From contig JAUIES010000004.1 in NCBI GenBank assembly GCA_030429705.1, forward strand, positions 209,868-273,867: DNA of 64,000 bases. Direction: 5' to 3'. Of the stretch, positions 19,901-27,553 are shown one piece after another; position 1 is the stretch's first letter, and each line of letters begins with the position of its first letter. This DNA comes from Phycisphaerae bacterium (lineage in GTDB: Bacteria; Planctomycetota; Phycisphaerae; Phycisphaerales; UBA1924). The notes under the pieces were generated by a model that searched no databases, was not told where the DNA came from, and saw only the letters and a program-made list of their open reading frames with translations. Position numbers and translations under genes: made by a program.

Positions 19901-20371
19901 ACGATCCGCGCGTTCCAGGAGAAGGTGGGTGTCTTGCAGGGCGAGATCATGGCCACCATGCGCGTGATGTCGGATGCAGACACACGCATCGCGAGCCTTC
20001 GACAGGCCATTCTCGATACACCGAACGCCGATCCGAGTTGGCTCGAGCGCGAGGAAGTTCTGCGGTCTCGCATGAATGAGTTGTCCATCGAGATGCGTGG
20101 CGATCCGGTCTTCGGGCAGTTGTTCGAGCCCAGCCCCCCCTCGATCTCCGGGCGTGTGAGAACTATTGTTGGCCGACTTTGGGATTCGAATCTGGTTCCA
20201 TCGCAGAGCGATCGTGATCAATACGGATACGCCGCCGAGGGGTATGTTGCAGTCCTTGCCAAGTTGCGGACTCTGATCGAGTGGGATATTCCTTCGCTCG
20301 AGCAGGATCTGGAAGAGGCGGGTGCTCCTTGGACACCCGGCCGCTTGCCCGATTGGGAATTCAAGCCCTGA
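16994..20371 (+). CDS. Large exported BNR/sortilin-like repeat protein (glycosyl hydrolase-like)
   Basis: 1125 residues from the ATG at 16994, which gives a clean signal peptide (ILVSLLLCTLIMTPAAYAQ) and has GAGGAA upstream. An acidic linker follows, then a beta-propeller region to about residue 760 with at least nine Asp-box-like segments S-x-D-x-G-x-x-W (TTDAGVTW, SADGGSSW, TTDGGANW, STDGGDTW, SVDRGERW, SDDGGRTW, SEDGGDTW, SDDRGRTW, TIDGGETW), as in sialidases, xyloglucanases and the VPS10/sortilin family. The last 350 residues are a helical and charged domain common to the planctomycete members of this family. No catalytic residue set is evident, so the hydrolase label rests on the fold only. 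Divergent from the prpB-like gene. Confidence 0.85.
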   Translation: MLVRILVSLLLCTLIMTPAAYAQDESEPVEESSDAQQPADETSEDEAEEEAEEKNPARDAMIAAIKGLRFRGIGPALMSGRVGDFAIHPENFSIRYAVVSSGGVWKTTDAGVTWQPIFDSQGSYSIGCITLDPSNPNIVWVGSGENNSQRSVSFGDGVYRSADGGSSWKNMGLKDSQHIGMIAVDPRDGDRVFVAAQGPLWNSGGDRGLYRTTDGGANWEKVLEISEHTGVNEVFMDPRDPDTMYASSYQRQRRVWTLVNGGPESGIWKSTDGGDTWRKINRGLPGGDKGRIGMAMSPVNPDVLYAIVEAAGGSGGVYRSVDRGERWSRQSSHMTTSPQYYNELVADPHNVDRVYSLDTYLHVSDDGGRTWSRVPGRNRHVDDHALWINPHDEDHLLVGCDGGIYESWDRGGDWRYVPNLPVTQFYRVAVDNAEPFYNIYGGTQDNSTLGGPSRTFESRGAANADWFVVVGGDGFEPQIDPTDHNIVYGQWQHGGLVRHDRRTGQNVSIQPRPAPGEDPTKFNWDSPLLISPHAHERLYFADRRVWRSENRGEDWVAVSGDLTRGLDRNQLEIMGKIQKPEAIAKHNSTSIWGSIVAFSESPIVEGLLYVGTDDGLIQVSEDGGDTWRKLEVEAIEGVPELTYVSCLRASETDGDVVFLTLDNHKMGDFNPYVFRSDDRGRTWVSIKGDLPERNIAYAIVQDHENADLLFCGTEFGAYCTIDGGETWIKLSGTPTIAVRDVEIQRRENDLVIATFGRGFYVLDDYSMLRSLDESLFEREAVIFEVRDPVLYQQRSQYGGSGGKGWQGATLYTAPNPGYGASLTYYLKDKIKTPEEVRKEKIKEDSRDDGVWEYPTIDEIREENFDREPRVLLVVRDAEGRVVRRIAGSRHKGVHRTTWDLRLTSHRPIEASPQSVNSWSGRSSGPYAAPGKYTVEVMKEFEGVVEALAGPTAFELRPIGYHDLTAADRQTIRAFQEKVGVLQGEIMATMRVMSDADTRIASLRQAILDTPNADPSWLEREEVLRSRMNELSIEMRGDPVFGQLFEPSPPSISGRVRTIVGRLWDSNLVPSQSDRDQYGYAAEGYVAVLAKLRTLIEWDIPSLEQDLEEAGAPWTPGRLPDWEFKP

Positions 20372-20674
20372 GGTAGATTGATCAAAACAGCCTGCGCCTC
20401 GGATGGCTTCGATTGAGTTGGTGATCGGACGCACTGTGTGCGATGGTTAACGGACATTTGCTCAAATTGTTTTGATAATTTGGGCATCATAATTGTGCTG
20501 TGCCGCGAATAAAATCGTGATATAGCTTGCAATATCTCAGACAGAGTGTTTGAGTCGGTGATTGCGGGGTACGCTGAAGCGACCGTGGGCTCGAACTCCG
20601 ATGAGGAGGGCCGAGGTCTGGTTATGAGGTCGATAGAGATTGCCAGTATTTGATTCTGGCTACTGGAGAGAGAT
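20372..20674. other. Intergenic region, AT-rich promoter zone
   Basis: 303 bases without a convincing gene. The middle (20460-20545) is markedly AT-rich and contains the inverted repeat CAAATT (20463-20468) / AATTTG (20477-20482). This is the likely promoter zone of the PEP-CTERM gene, but no single promoter stands out. GGAGAGAG just before 20675 is the ribosome binding site. Confidence 0.5.
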
Positions 20675-21268
20675 ATGAAAAAGTTGATGTGCTTGAGCAT
20701 TGTTGGGTGCGCGGCCGCTGCAAATGCTGGAACGGTCAACAGAATTGACCTGTTGATGTTTGAGGACAACGGCGTCGATCCTGCGATTGTCGATTTATGG
20801 GTGGATGTAGTCGACGCCGGGTCGAATGTGGATTTCATCTTTCACAATGACTCAACAGATGGGTCGGTCGCCAATATCTACTTCGAGAACAACTTGTTCT
20901 TGTCGAACGGCTCCATCAACGGCGTGACGGGTACGGTCGCATTTGCAGAGGGGGGTTCGCCCGGTACACCCCCAGGCACGATTGGTGCATGGGGCGGCAA
21001 CATGTTTAGTGCGTCTGCCGACAATCCTGCTCCGACCAATGGAATCAACCCGGGCGAAACACTGACCATTCGATTTGATCTGGCCGGTTCGTTTGGTGAT
21101 CTGTTCAACGCACTCGAAGACCCGAGTGGCGATAATGGGTTTCGTATCGCGCAGCACGCAATCTCGTTTGGTAGTCAGAGCATTTGGACCACCAATGTGA
21201 CCGTGCCAGCACCGGGTGCCCTGGCAGTGCTTGGTCTTGGCGGCTTGGCGATTCGCCGTCGTCGTTGA
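20675..21268 (+). CDS. PEP-CTERM-type exported protein
   Basis: 197 residues. MKKLMCLSIVGCAAAANA is a signal peptide. The C-terminus VPAPGALAVLGLGGLAIRRRR has the three parts of a PEP-CTERM-like sorting signal: a V-P-x-P start, a hydrophobic helix and a final arginine cluster. The body between is beta-rich with acidic patches (VDVVDAGSNVDFIFHNDSTD) and a conserved-looking NPGETLTIRFDLAG segment. Such proteins are normally processed by an exosortase-type enzyme, which is not in this window. Function unknown. It is a single-gene unit: own promoter region and a strong terminator immediately after. Confidence 0.82.
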   Translation: MKKLMCLSIVGCAAAANAGTVNRIDLLMFEDNGVDPAIVDLWVDVVDAGSNVDFIFHNDSTDGSVANIYFENNLFLSNGSINGVTGTVAFAEGGSPGTPPGTIGAWGGNMFSASADNPAPTNGINPGETLTIRFDLAGSFGDLFNALEDPSGDNGFRIAQHAISFGSQSIWTTNVTVPAPGALAVLGLGGLAIRRRR

Positions 21269-21293
21269 TCGAATAACGCATTCCTGAATTTGT

Positions 21294-21330
21294 GCGATCG
21301 CATCACTCGTTGATGCGATCGCTTTTTTTT
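21294..21330 (+). terminator. Strong intrinsic terminator after the PEP-CTERM gene
   Basis: GCGATCGCATCA (21294-21305) and TGATGCGATCGC (21311-21322) form a perfect 12-bp stem with a 5-base loop, followed directly by eight T. Confidence 0.95.
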
Positions 21331-21340
21331 GGCGGGTGAA

Positions 21341-21874
21341 TCAGTCTCCGTCAGGTTCTTCCGCGTTGTTATCGCTGCGTTCAAACTCGCGGATTGAACT
21401 GACGACTTCTTTAGCGATGACATTGGGGACGAGAAATGTCAAACTGTACTGTTCGATGAACCAATCACCATTCTTCCGGGTGAGTACACCAGTACCACGA
21501 AGTGTGCCGTAGGATTCGTTGGTGAGAGTCTCATCAAACCATGCGGTTTTTCCGCCTCGACTGATCTGGATATGGCGCTGCGTGGGTACATAGGTCCAGC
21601 CTCGGCCCTCGGAAAAATAGGGCTCGCAGAACGCTCGGAACTCGTCTCTGGTCCATCGTTCGGTTGCGTCGGTCCCGAGGAACACACCAGTGGGGGCCAT
21701 GCGCCCGATGTAGTCTTCGAGTGATGCGTGTGATGCTGCATCGTGATATGCGTCGATCGCATGTGCAACGCGATCGGTCGAGACTTGGTGCGATGAGCAG
21801 CCGACGAGGAATGATGCGGCTGCTGCACCGAGTGCTTTGGTGCGAGAACTGAATCGCGATGGTTGAGTGGTCAT
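21341..21874 (-). CDS. NTF2/SnoaL-like lipoprotein
   Basis: 177 residues. The N-terminus AAAASFLVGCSS is a lipobox, so it is an exported lipoprotein. The rest has the layout of the SnoaL/DUF4440 (NTF2-like) fold: AIDAYHDAASHASLEDYIG, FLGTDATERWTRDEFRAFCE, then beta strands and TGVLTRKNGDWFIEQYSLTF. Such folds bind small ligands or act as isomerases; here the function is unknown. The start is set by a -10 hexamer 6 bases upstream. It ends convergently with the PEP-CTERM gene, close to its terminator. Confidence 0.8.
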   Translation of the reverse strand: MTTQPSRFSSRTKALGAAAASFLVGCSSHQVSTDRVAHAIDAYHDAASHASLEDYIGRMAPTGVFLGTDATERWTRDEFRAFCEPYFSEGRGWTYVPTQRHIQISRGGKTAWFDETLTNESYGTLRGTGVLTRKNGDWFIEQYSLTFLVPNVIAKEVVSSIREFERSDNNAEEPDGD

Positions 21875-21880
21875 GCCACC

Positions 21881-21886
21881 AGTTTA
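21881..21886 (-). promoter_or_regulatory. -10 element TAAACT, leaderless start at 21874
   Basis: On the minus strand TAAACT is followed by ggtggc and ATG; no ribosome binding site fits in the gap. Confidence 0.55.
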
Positions 21887-22141
21887 CTTGGCGTGGTGCG
21901 AGAGTGCTGTCAGGTCACGATTTTGCACAACGCGTTCCACCTCGGCCGGCTGCACACCCAGGTTCTTGAGTGCGGTTGCTGCCTGTTTCCAGAGTCGAGT
22001 CGATTTCTTGTCATCATCGAGTGCGAGATAGAGATCACTGACGAGTTCGCCGAGTTTGTTGGCGTTGAGGCTCTCCTTGTTCTGGTAGTAGCGGTCAACG
22101 ATCTTTTTTTGCGTGCTGGAGAGGTCGGGTCGTTTAGCCAT
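21884..22141 (-). CDS. Small helical protein of unknown function
   Basis: 85 residues from the ATG at 22141 (a GTG five codons earlier is possible). Highly charged and predicted mostly helical: LSSTQKKIVDRYYQNKESLN, then KLGELVSDLYLALDDDKKST, and VQPAEVERVVQNRD. No signal peptide or membrane segment. Sequence character and codon use look like a real gene, but I recognise no family. Its 3' end overlaps the promoter of the downstream lipoprotein gene by a few bases. It is divergent from the phage head module, separated by about 550 bases. Confidence 0.6.
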   Translation of the reverse strand: MAKRPDLSSTQKKIVDRYYQNKESLNANKLGELVSDLYLALDDDKKSTRLWKQAATALKNLGVQPAEVERVVQNRDLTALSHHAK

Positions 22142-22691
22142 GGCTGATTGTTGCACCGCATCAAACGAATGGAACGAATCGGTGTCCTGGAGCGACCAGA
22201 AAGATGAGTCATCGGCCAGTTTCCTGCGTGCCGTTTGTCTTCGGTTGCTCGGGCTGATGCGTCAGCAGTGTTGTGCAGGTGGAAACAGGATACCTGCAGT
22301 GATGTGCGCGATCGATCTGTTTGCGATGATCGCGGGTGGTGAATGCAGCCGGTGTGCACTAGAGAGTGCGCACTACTTATGGGGGGTGCACCGATACCTA
22401 AGTTGTGCTGTTGATGTAGACCGCATAGCCCGAAGGCAAATTGAATCAGGCTGCGTGTGTCTATGCGGGGTTGCACGCTGCTTGATCGTATCGAACGCCA
22501 TGTTCGCGCGCGCGCATGCACGGCGGACAAACGGCGGCTGGTTCAAAAACGAGAAAATTTTAAACCTGATGTTTGCAACGACTTGCGCGCCGCATGGAGT
22601 GTGTCAAGGGCGGTGATTGAGCGCACGGCGAAGGGATTGGTCGCAAGGGTAGAGCCGCGAGAGACAGTCGGCTCGGAAGGAGACCCGGACC
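22142..22691. other. 550-base non-coding region upstream of the phage head module
   Basis: I see no convincing gene; the frames present are rich in Cys, Arg and Trp and overlap on both strands. Visible structure: TGCAGGT (22274-22280) and ACCTGCA (22292-22298) form an inverted repeat, an alternating GC run sits near 22505, and an AT-rich patch with GGTTCAAAA facing TTTTAAACC lies near 22540-22570. The strong ribosome binding site GGAAGGAG near 22676 belongs to the portal gene. No tRNA or attachment-site duplication was recognised. Confidence 0.5.
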
Positions 22692-24194
22692 ATGTCTTAC
22701 CGGCTCGAAGCGTTTTCCAGCGTCGGCCTCGATGAGGCACTCATCACGCTCGTCATCGACGAGCATATCGCGGGGCGTGTACCCCGCCTTGAGAAACTGT
22801 GGGCGTACTTTCGGAATTCGCTCGAGCCGGTTGGTCGTGGTCTTGCACACAGCCCCACCTACAGGCCGGCGCAGCAGCAGGGGTTGCCCCAGCGTTTGAT
22901 TGGGACACCCGATGCTTCGATCGATGACCGAGCGCGCCACAGCCGTGAAGTCGTTATCGAGAATGATATCGGGTGGCGTATCGAAACGATGGTCGACTTC
23001 ATGTTCGGGAAGCCGGTCCAGATCCTTTCGACTGCACAAGATGAACCAACTCGGCGGACAATCGAGCGAGTTCTGGATGCGGTGTGGGAATCATCAGGCG
23101 GCATCGGGCTGCTGCAAGACATGGCGCTCCTTGCGCATATCTATGGCTATGTTGATCTCGCTATTCGTATTGACGAAACAGCACTGCGCACCGTTCGATC
23201 ACTGGACGAATCGACAGATGCGATTGCCGATGTTGCTCGGGCATTCCGGATCGAGGTCATCGAACCGACTCGCGGCATCCCGCTTGTGAGCCCGGATGAT
23301 TACCGTTCGCTCGATGCTTACCTCGTGCACTTCGAGCGTGAGATCAACGAAGTGACGACGAAGCCGAAGCGGCGACGATCAGTCATCGGGCGCGCGACGC
23401 GCCGAGACGATGGGCCTCGTCGTCGCGTCGCAACCGTGACTGAGATCTTTGGGAAGGGCGTGTGGCAGCGATACCACGAGCAGGAACTGGTCGACGAATC
23501 GATCAGCCGATTGTTGCCCGATGTCGTCCCGATTGTGCATATTCAGAATCTCGCGCAGCCGTTTCGTTATGAAGGTGTGAGCGAGGTCGAGCCGTTGATT
23601 CCGCTGCAGGATGAGTTGAACACACGGCTGTCAGATCGGGCAAACCGCGTGACGATGCAGAGTTTCAAAATGTACCTTGCGCGTGGTCTCGATGGCTTTG
23701 ACCGTGTGCCGGTTGGACCCGGGCAGGTGTGGACAACAGACAACCCGGATGCATCGATCGAGGCATTTGGCGGCGATGCCGAATCGCCGGGTGAGTCGGC
23801 GCACATCGACGAAGTGCGAGAAGCGCTCGACAAGATCAGTGGCGTTCCGCCGCTCGCCGGGGGGGTTGTGCGGGCGAAGATCGGCAATCTGTCAAGCGCC
23901 AATGCGCTCAAGATCACGCTGATGGGCATTCTCGCAAAGACCGCTCGTAAGCGTGTGACCTATGGGCGCGGTATGCAGCGTGTTCACGAGCTCGTCCTGC
24001 GATCTCTTGACGCTGCGGGGATTCTTGAGACTGCCGAGCGCGATCGAGATACGCGATTGGTGTGGCCGGATCCATTACCCACAGAAGCAAGTGAAGAGGC
24101 CGAGACTGCAAAACGCAAACTTGAACTCGGTGTCCCGAGCGAGCGCGTGCTCAGCGAACTGGGATACGCACCGACGGATCCAGGGATCGAGTGA
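22692..24194 (+). CDS. Phage portal protein, SPP1 gp6-like
   Basis: 500 residues, the usual length of SPP1-type portals, which form the 12-subunit ring through which DNA enters a phage head. Recognisable parts are VIENDIGWRIETMVDFMFGK near residue 88, a stem/wing region around DVVPIVHIQNLAQPFRYEGV near residue 285, EVEPLIPLQDELNTRLSDRA near residue 305, and the C-terminal segment SGVPPLAGGVVRAKIGNLSS near residue 390. It is the first gene of a compact module that contains capsid but neither terminase nor tail genes. Codon use resembles the host. A long residence in this genome is therefore likely. Strong ribosome binding site upstream. Confidence 0.85.
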   Translation: MSYRLEAFSSVGLDEALITLVIDEHIAGRVPRLEKLWAYFRNSLEPVGRGLAHSPTYRPAQQQGLPQRLIGTPDASIDDRARHSREVVIENDIGWRIETMVDFMFGKPVQILSTAQDEPTRRTIERVLDAVWESSGGIGLLQDMALLAHIYGYVDLAIRIDETALRTVRSLDESTDAIADVARAFRIEVIEPTRGIPLVSPDDYRSLDAYLVHFEREINEVTTKPKRRRSVIGRATRRDDGPRRRVATVTEIFGKGVWQRYHEQELVDESISRLLPDVVPIVHIQNLAQPFRYEGVSEVEPLIPLQDELNTRLSDRANRVTMQSFKMYLARGLDGFDRVPVGPGQVWTTDNPDASIEAFGGDAESPGESAHIDEVREALDKISGVPPLAGGVVRAKIGNLSSANALKITLMGILAKTARKRVTYGRGMQRVHELVLRSLDAAGILETAERDRDTRLVWPDPLPTEASEEAETAKRKLELGVPSERVLSELGYAPTDPGIE

Positions 24195-24251
24195 TCGAAT
24201 CAAGCAACCAGGGCGAAGTTTGTTCGCTCGCAATATCGAAGGGGGTTCCAT

Positions 24252-24773
24252 ATGGGTGTTGAAGGTAGTGGCGTCGGAGAGCCTGAGGGGGGCGGCCCGG
24301 TGCCGGGAGGTGAAGTCATCGGCGTGGTCGGATCTGTTCCGAGTGTCAATGAGGACCTGATCTGGCGAGCGCGAGCAGCTCGTGCAGAAGCGCAGGTTGA
24401 AGAACTCACCGCTCGCGTGCAGGAGATCGAAGGGGAGTTGGAGATGACTCGCCGCGAAGCCGGGCGAACGGACCAGCGTCGAACGCTCGAACTTGAACTC
24501 GCACTCGCCGAGGCAGTGGATATTGAAACTGCTGCACTCGTCGGCGAGAGTGTGCTCGGGCAGATGGAGGAGCCCGATGTCCATGCTGCGGTTGCTCAGA
24601 TGCGACGAACCAAGCCGTTTCTGTTTCGTGCCAAGAAGGCACCGAGCGCGTTGGGTGCGCGCGTGTCGACCGCCGGTGCGAGCACGATTCTCGATGAACT
24701 GGCGGATGAAGCACGAGTCTCCGGTGATCGGGGAGCACTCTTGAAGTACCTGCGGGCTCGTCGTTCGAACTGA
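24252..24773 (+). CDS. Coiled-coil protein in the scaffold position of the head module
   Basis: 173 residues. The first 35 are Gly/Val-rich and disordered-looking; residues 40-95 form a strongly charged heptad-like helix (AEAQVEELTARVQEIEGELE), and the C-terminus is basic (KYLRARRSN). Scaffold proteins of HK97-fold phages are typically helical with a basic C-terminal end and are encoded between portal and major capsid protein, which is exactly this position. There is no sequence motif that proves it. GAAGGGGG upstream is the ribosome binding site. Confidence 0.6.
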   Translation: MGVEGSGVGEPEGGGPVPGGEVIGVVGSVPSVNEDLIWRARAARAEAQVEELTARVQEIEGELEMTRREAGRTDQRRTLELELALAEAVDIETAALVGESVLGQMEEPDVHAAVAQMRRTKPFLFRAKKAPSALGARVSTAGASTILDELADEARVSGDRGALLKYLRARRSN

Positions 24774-24813
24774 TTGTGAAGCAAACAAGTCTGGTTAGAA
24801 GGAGATCGAATCA

Positions 24814-25986
24814 ATGACATTTACAGGCAAAGCAACATATGACAGCGGCGTGGGTCTTGACGAACTCGCGGAAGATGTTTCTGACATCATCGGCATCGTC
24901 AGCCCGTTCGAGACACCATTGCTCGACCATATCGGCGACCCAAAACGATCGGCGACGAGCACGGTTCACGAGTGGATTGAGGATTCACTGTTGACCAATA
25001 TTGGGCAGATCAACCAGAATACCTTCGCACCCGATCCGGAGACGGATACGAGTGTGAAGGTGGATGACTCGTCCATTTTCCAGATCGGTGACCTGGTGCG
25101 GCCAGCGGCATCGAGCGAGGTCATGTTCGTTACCGCCATCACAAGTGGTACGAACACGCTGACCGTGGTGCGTTCATACGGGGGGACTTCACCAGCAACG
25201 CTCGCGAACAACATGATACTTCACATTTTGGGAAATGCTGCTCTAGAGGGGGCGGATGCTCCGGACGCTCGGTTTACGCTGCGTACGCGCCGACAGAACT
25301 ACACACAAATTTTTACAGCCGGGATTGAAGTCAGTGGGTCCATGCAGGCATCACGCGCGGTCGGGATTGCGGATGAAGTTGACTATCAGAAGCAGGAGCG
25401 CATGCGTGAGATGTTGCGCGATCTCGAAAACTGCGTGATTAACGGCGTTGCACCGACGGCCGATCAACAAGGTTCCTCGAGTACGCGGCGTTCGATGAAC
25501 GGAATCATTCACTCGCTGCTTTCCAATGTGTTTGAGCCGGGCGTGGGGACCATTCCGTCAGGCGGCGGCGCGGGCGATGAACTCGATGAAGTTGTTCTCA
25601 ACGCAGCGTTGAAAGAAATCTGGGACAGTTCGTCCGGCGCGATTGACACGATTCTGGTCAACGGAGCACAGAAACGCCGCATCAACTCGTTTGCCACTGG
25701 CTCGCGGGCGTATCTGCCTGAGGATACTTCGTATCGCAACATGGTCAGCACCTACGAGAGCGACTTCGGTGTCTGCAAGGTAATCCTCAGTCGATGGATG
25801 CCGACGAACAAGGTGCTGTTGCTTGATTCGTCACGCCTGCAGGTAATGCCGTTGCAGGGGCGCAGTTTCCACTACAAGCCACTTGCTTCGACCGGCGACG
25901 CAGTCAGCGGGCAGGTCATTGGAGAGTACACCCTGGAAATCAAGAACGAGAGTGCGCACGGCCTGTTGGATGAACTCGCTGTGTGA
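24814..25986 (+). CDS. Major capsid protein, SU10/DUF5309-like
   Basis: 390 residues. The N-terminus (LAEDVSDIIGIVSPFETPLL, then SATSTVHEWIEDSL) and the body (RTRRQNYTQIFTAGIEVSGS, RMREMLRDLENCVINGV, and MVSTYESDFGVCKVILSRWM) match the SU10-type major capsid family annotated as DUF5309, with the HK97 fold. It would form the icosahedral shell. AGAAGGAGAT before the ATG is the best ribosome binding site in the module, and a hairpin follows the gene, both fitting high expression of this one product. No frameshift or internal stop is present, so the gene looks functional. Confidence 0.88.
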   Translation: MTFTGKATYDSGVGLDELAEDVSDIIGIVSPFETPLLDHIGDPKRSATSTVHEWIEDSLLTNIGQINQNTFAPDPETDTSVKVDDSSIFQIGDLVRPAASSEVMFVTAITSGTNTLTVVRSYGGTSPATLANNMILHILGNAALEGADAPDARFTLRTRRQNYTQIFTAGIEVSGSMQASRAVGIADEVDYQKQERMREMLRDLENCVINGVAPTADQQGSSSTRRSMNGIIHSLLSNVFEPGVGTIPSGGGAGDELDEVVLNAALKEIWDSSSGAIDTILVNGAQKRRINSFATGSRAYLPEDTSYRNMVSTYESDFGVCKVILSRWMPTNKVLLLDSSRLQVMPLQGRSFHYKPLASTGDAVSGQVIGEYTLEIKNESAHGLLDELAV

Positions 25987-26029
25987 TATCACTGGTTGTC
26001 GCGGGGTCGGGGGGCTCGCGTGCGCTTCG

Positions 26030-26058
26030 GGCGGGGGCACTGCCCCCGCCTGGAGTTT
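26030..26058 (+). terminator. Hairpin after the capsid gene, possible partial terminator
   Basis: GGCGGGGGC (26030-26038) and GCCCCCGCC (26042-26050) form a perfect 9-bp GC stem with a 3-base loop, followed by TGGAGTTTTAG. The T-run is short and offset, so read-through into the next gene is likely. Confidence 0.55.
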
Positions 26059-26107
26059 TAGTTGACGGGAAACAAACTGGGTCGTCGGAATCACCCGGGG
26101 GGACGCA

Positions 26108-26755
26108 ATGGCATTTACACAAGATAGAGACTTACTCATTCTCGAACCAGGGCTCTTTCGAGAAGTCATGTGGGTTGGGCAGCGATTGGTGAGTGGGACG
26201 GGGACAGCATCCGGTACCGCACTCACCATGACCGCACAGGATGTGTTGTTTGATGCAGCCGAAGTTGGAACTGGTCGCGTGGTTCTCGTCGATGGCGCTG
26301 CTTACGAGGTGGTTGATCGAGTATCAGGCACGGTCCTGACGATTTCTCGACTGCGAGGTACTGCGGACGATGCAGCCATTCCTGTGACCGGAGCGATCGG
26401 TGTTGAGGTTGTCATATCAACATTTGCGCCGCAAATAGAAACCGTGCATCGACAGGTCATGCGTATGCTGGGGATCGAGCCGGACATCGCGCCAGAAGAC
26501 GGTGATGCGAGTGAAGCATCGATTATGAATCGAACCGCGGTTGCACGGCTGGTGGCGCTCGGTGCGATTCATCAAGTTTATGCTGCAGCCAGTTCTACGC
26601 TTGGAAGTGATAGCCCCCTGGGGCTGAAGAGCACATTTTATCGCGAGCGGTTTGCGAGCGAGCGACATCGAACCGTTGGCGTGCTGGATCTGGATGGCGA
26701 TGGCAAACCAGATGCGACGCGAAGGCTGAACATCGTTCAGTTTATGAGGGGGTGA
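26108..26755 (+). CDS. Head-module protein, possible connector
   Basis: 215 residues. The first 100 residues are beta-rich with a repeated valine/threonine pattern (GTALTMTAQDVLFDAAEVGT); residues 110-170 contain helices (ETVHRQVMRMLGIEP and RTAVARLVALGAIHQVYAAA); the end carries DLDGDGKPDATRRLN. No family is recognised with confidence. In phage gene order the first gene after the capsid gene often encodes a head-tail connector, so that is the leading guess. It starts after GGGGGG 5 bases upstream and is separated from the next gene by 4 bases. Confidence 0.55.
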   Translation: MAFTQDRDLLILEPGLFREVMWVGQRLVSGTGTASGTALTMTAQDVLFDAAEVGTGRVVLVDGAAYEVVDRVSGTVLTISRLRGTADDAAIPVTGAIGVEVVISTFAPQIETVHRQVMRMLGIEPDIAPEDGDASEASIMNRTAVARLVALGAIHQVYAAASSTLGSDSPLGLKSTFYRERFASERHRTVGVLDLDGDGKPDATRRLNIVQFMRG

Positions 26756-26759
26756 TGTC

Positions 26760-27164
26760 ATGTTGATCTTGAATCCCCAGCAAGTCACTTTTGATGGCGT
26801 TGACTGGCGTGAGGTTGAGTCAATAGCCGTCGACCGGCTTGGTCATCGACTGGTGCAGGAGTGGAGTGATGAAGGCCCATGGATGGTGTTTGTTGATGTT
26901 CCTGAACAGCGCCTTCGCGTTGTGCTGCGACAGCGCGTTGATGAAGGGGCGCTTTCGAGCCCGACACCTGGAGACGCGGGATTGCTTCGATTTGAAGCGG
27001 CGCGATCGAGCAGCGATGCTGGGCGCGTCAGTGTCGAAATGGAGGCCACGATCGGGGAAGTGCGGCACGATCTCACACGCAATGGGGGGGTCAGGTCGAT
27101 GGTCCTTTGGGCGGTGTCAGTCGATGGTGCAACAGACCCGGTGACGGTGGAGGGTCTCGCATGA
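26760..27164 (+). CDS. Small protein of the phage head module
   Basis: 134 residues, beta-rich, no signal peptide (QVTFDGVDWREVESIAVDRL, RLRVVLRQRVDEG, RVSVEMEATIGEVRHDL). I recognise no family; the size and position fit a head-closure or neck protein. GAGGGGG precedes the ATG. The stop overlaps the next start as ATGA, so translation is coupled. Confidence 0.5.
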   Translation: MLILNPQQVTFDGVDWREVESIAVDRLGHRLVQEWSDEGPWMVFVDVPEQRLRVVLRQRVDEGALSSPTPGDAGLLRFEAARSSSDAGRVSVEMEATIGEVRHDLTRNGGVRSMVLWAVSVDGATDPVTVEGLA

Positions 27165-27544
27165 GTAGTTCATTCAAAGGACTCGATTTGTTTGGCTCCG
27201 GACCACACCGGTTTCATATGGCCAAGCAAGGTCTGTACATCGTGGCGTTACGCGCTTTCGCAGATCCATCCATCCCAGGATCTGCCGCGTTCGGTGATGT
27301 CGAACTTGAAGTCATCGTGCGCGGTCGGCTCATTGCAGCGACCGAGTCGGCACTCTGGACGCTACGCGATGCGATTACGGCGCAAGCGACATTCTCGCCC
27401 ATCGCTGGGACCCTGATTGATGCGCACGGACGGACCTGGAACGACATGACACTGTGGTGTTACGAAGAAGAAGATCGAACGGATCGTGGGCGCGAGATTT
27501 CAATCGCCTACGAGGCACGCTTTCGTCGATTCGTGGGTTCCTGA
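27161..27544 (+). CDS. Last small protein of the phage head module
   Basis: 127 residues from the ATG at 27161, which overlaps the previous stop (ATGA) and is preferred to a GTG 18 codons earlier. Beta-rich (LYIVALRAFADP, VELEVIVRGRLIAA, ISIAYEARFRRFVGS). No family recognised; neck or tail-completion proteins have this size. The gene ends only 9 bases from the stop of the convergent glycogen phosphorylase gene, so no tail genes can follow here. Confidence 0.5.
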   Translation: MSSSFKGLDLFGSGPHRFHMAKQGLYIVALRAFADPSIPGSAAFGDVELEVIVRGRLIAATESALWTLRDAITAQATFSPIAGTLIDAHGRTWNDMTLWCYEEEDRTDRGREISIAYEARFRRFVGS

Positions 27545-27553
27545 CGATTTCTT

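Noticed and set aside
19301..20434. 377-codon minus-strand frame opposite the BNR-repeat gene
   Set aside because: Shadow of the GC-rich third codon positions of the plus-strand gene; no recognisable domain.
22113..22616. 167-codon frame upstream of the portal gene
   Set aside because: Cys/Arg/Trp-rich, overlaps a minus-strand frame and the small gene at 21884, and lacks a ribosome binding site.
22692..27544. Reading the head module as a complete prophage
   Set aside because: No terminase, tail, lysis, integrase or repressor gene is present and both flanks are ordinary chromosomal genes.
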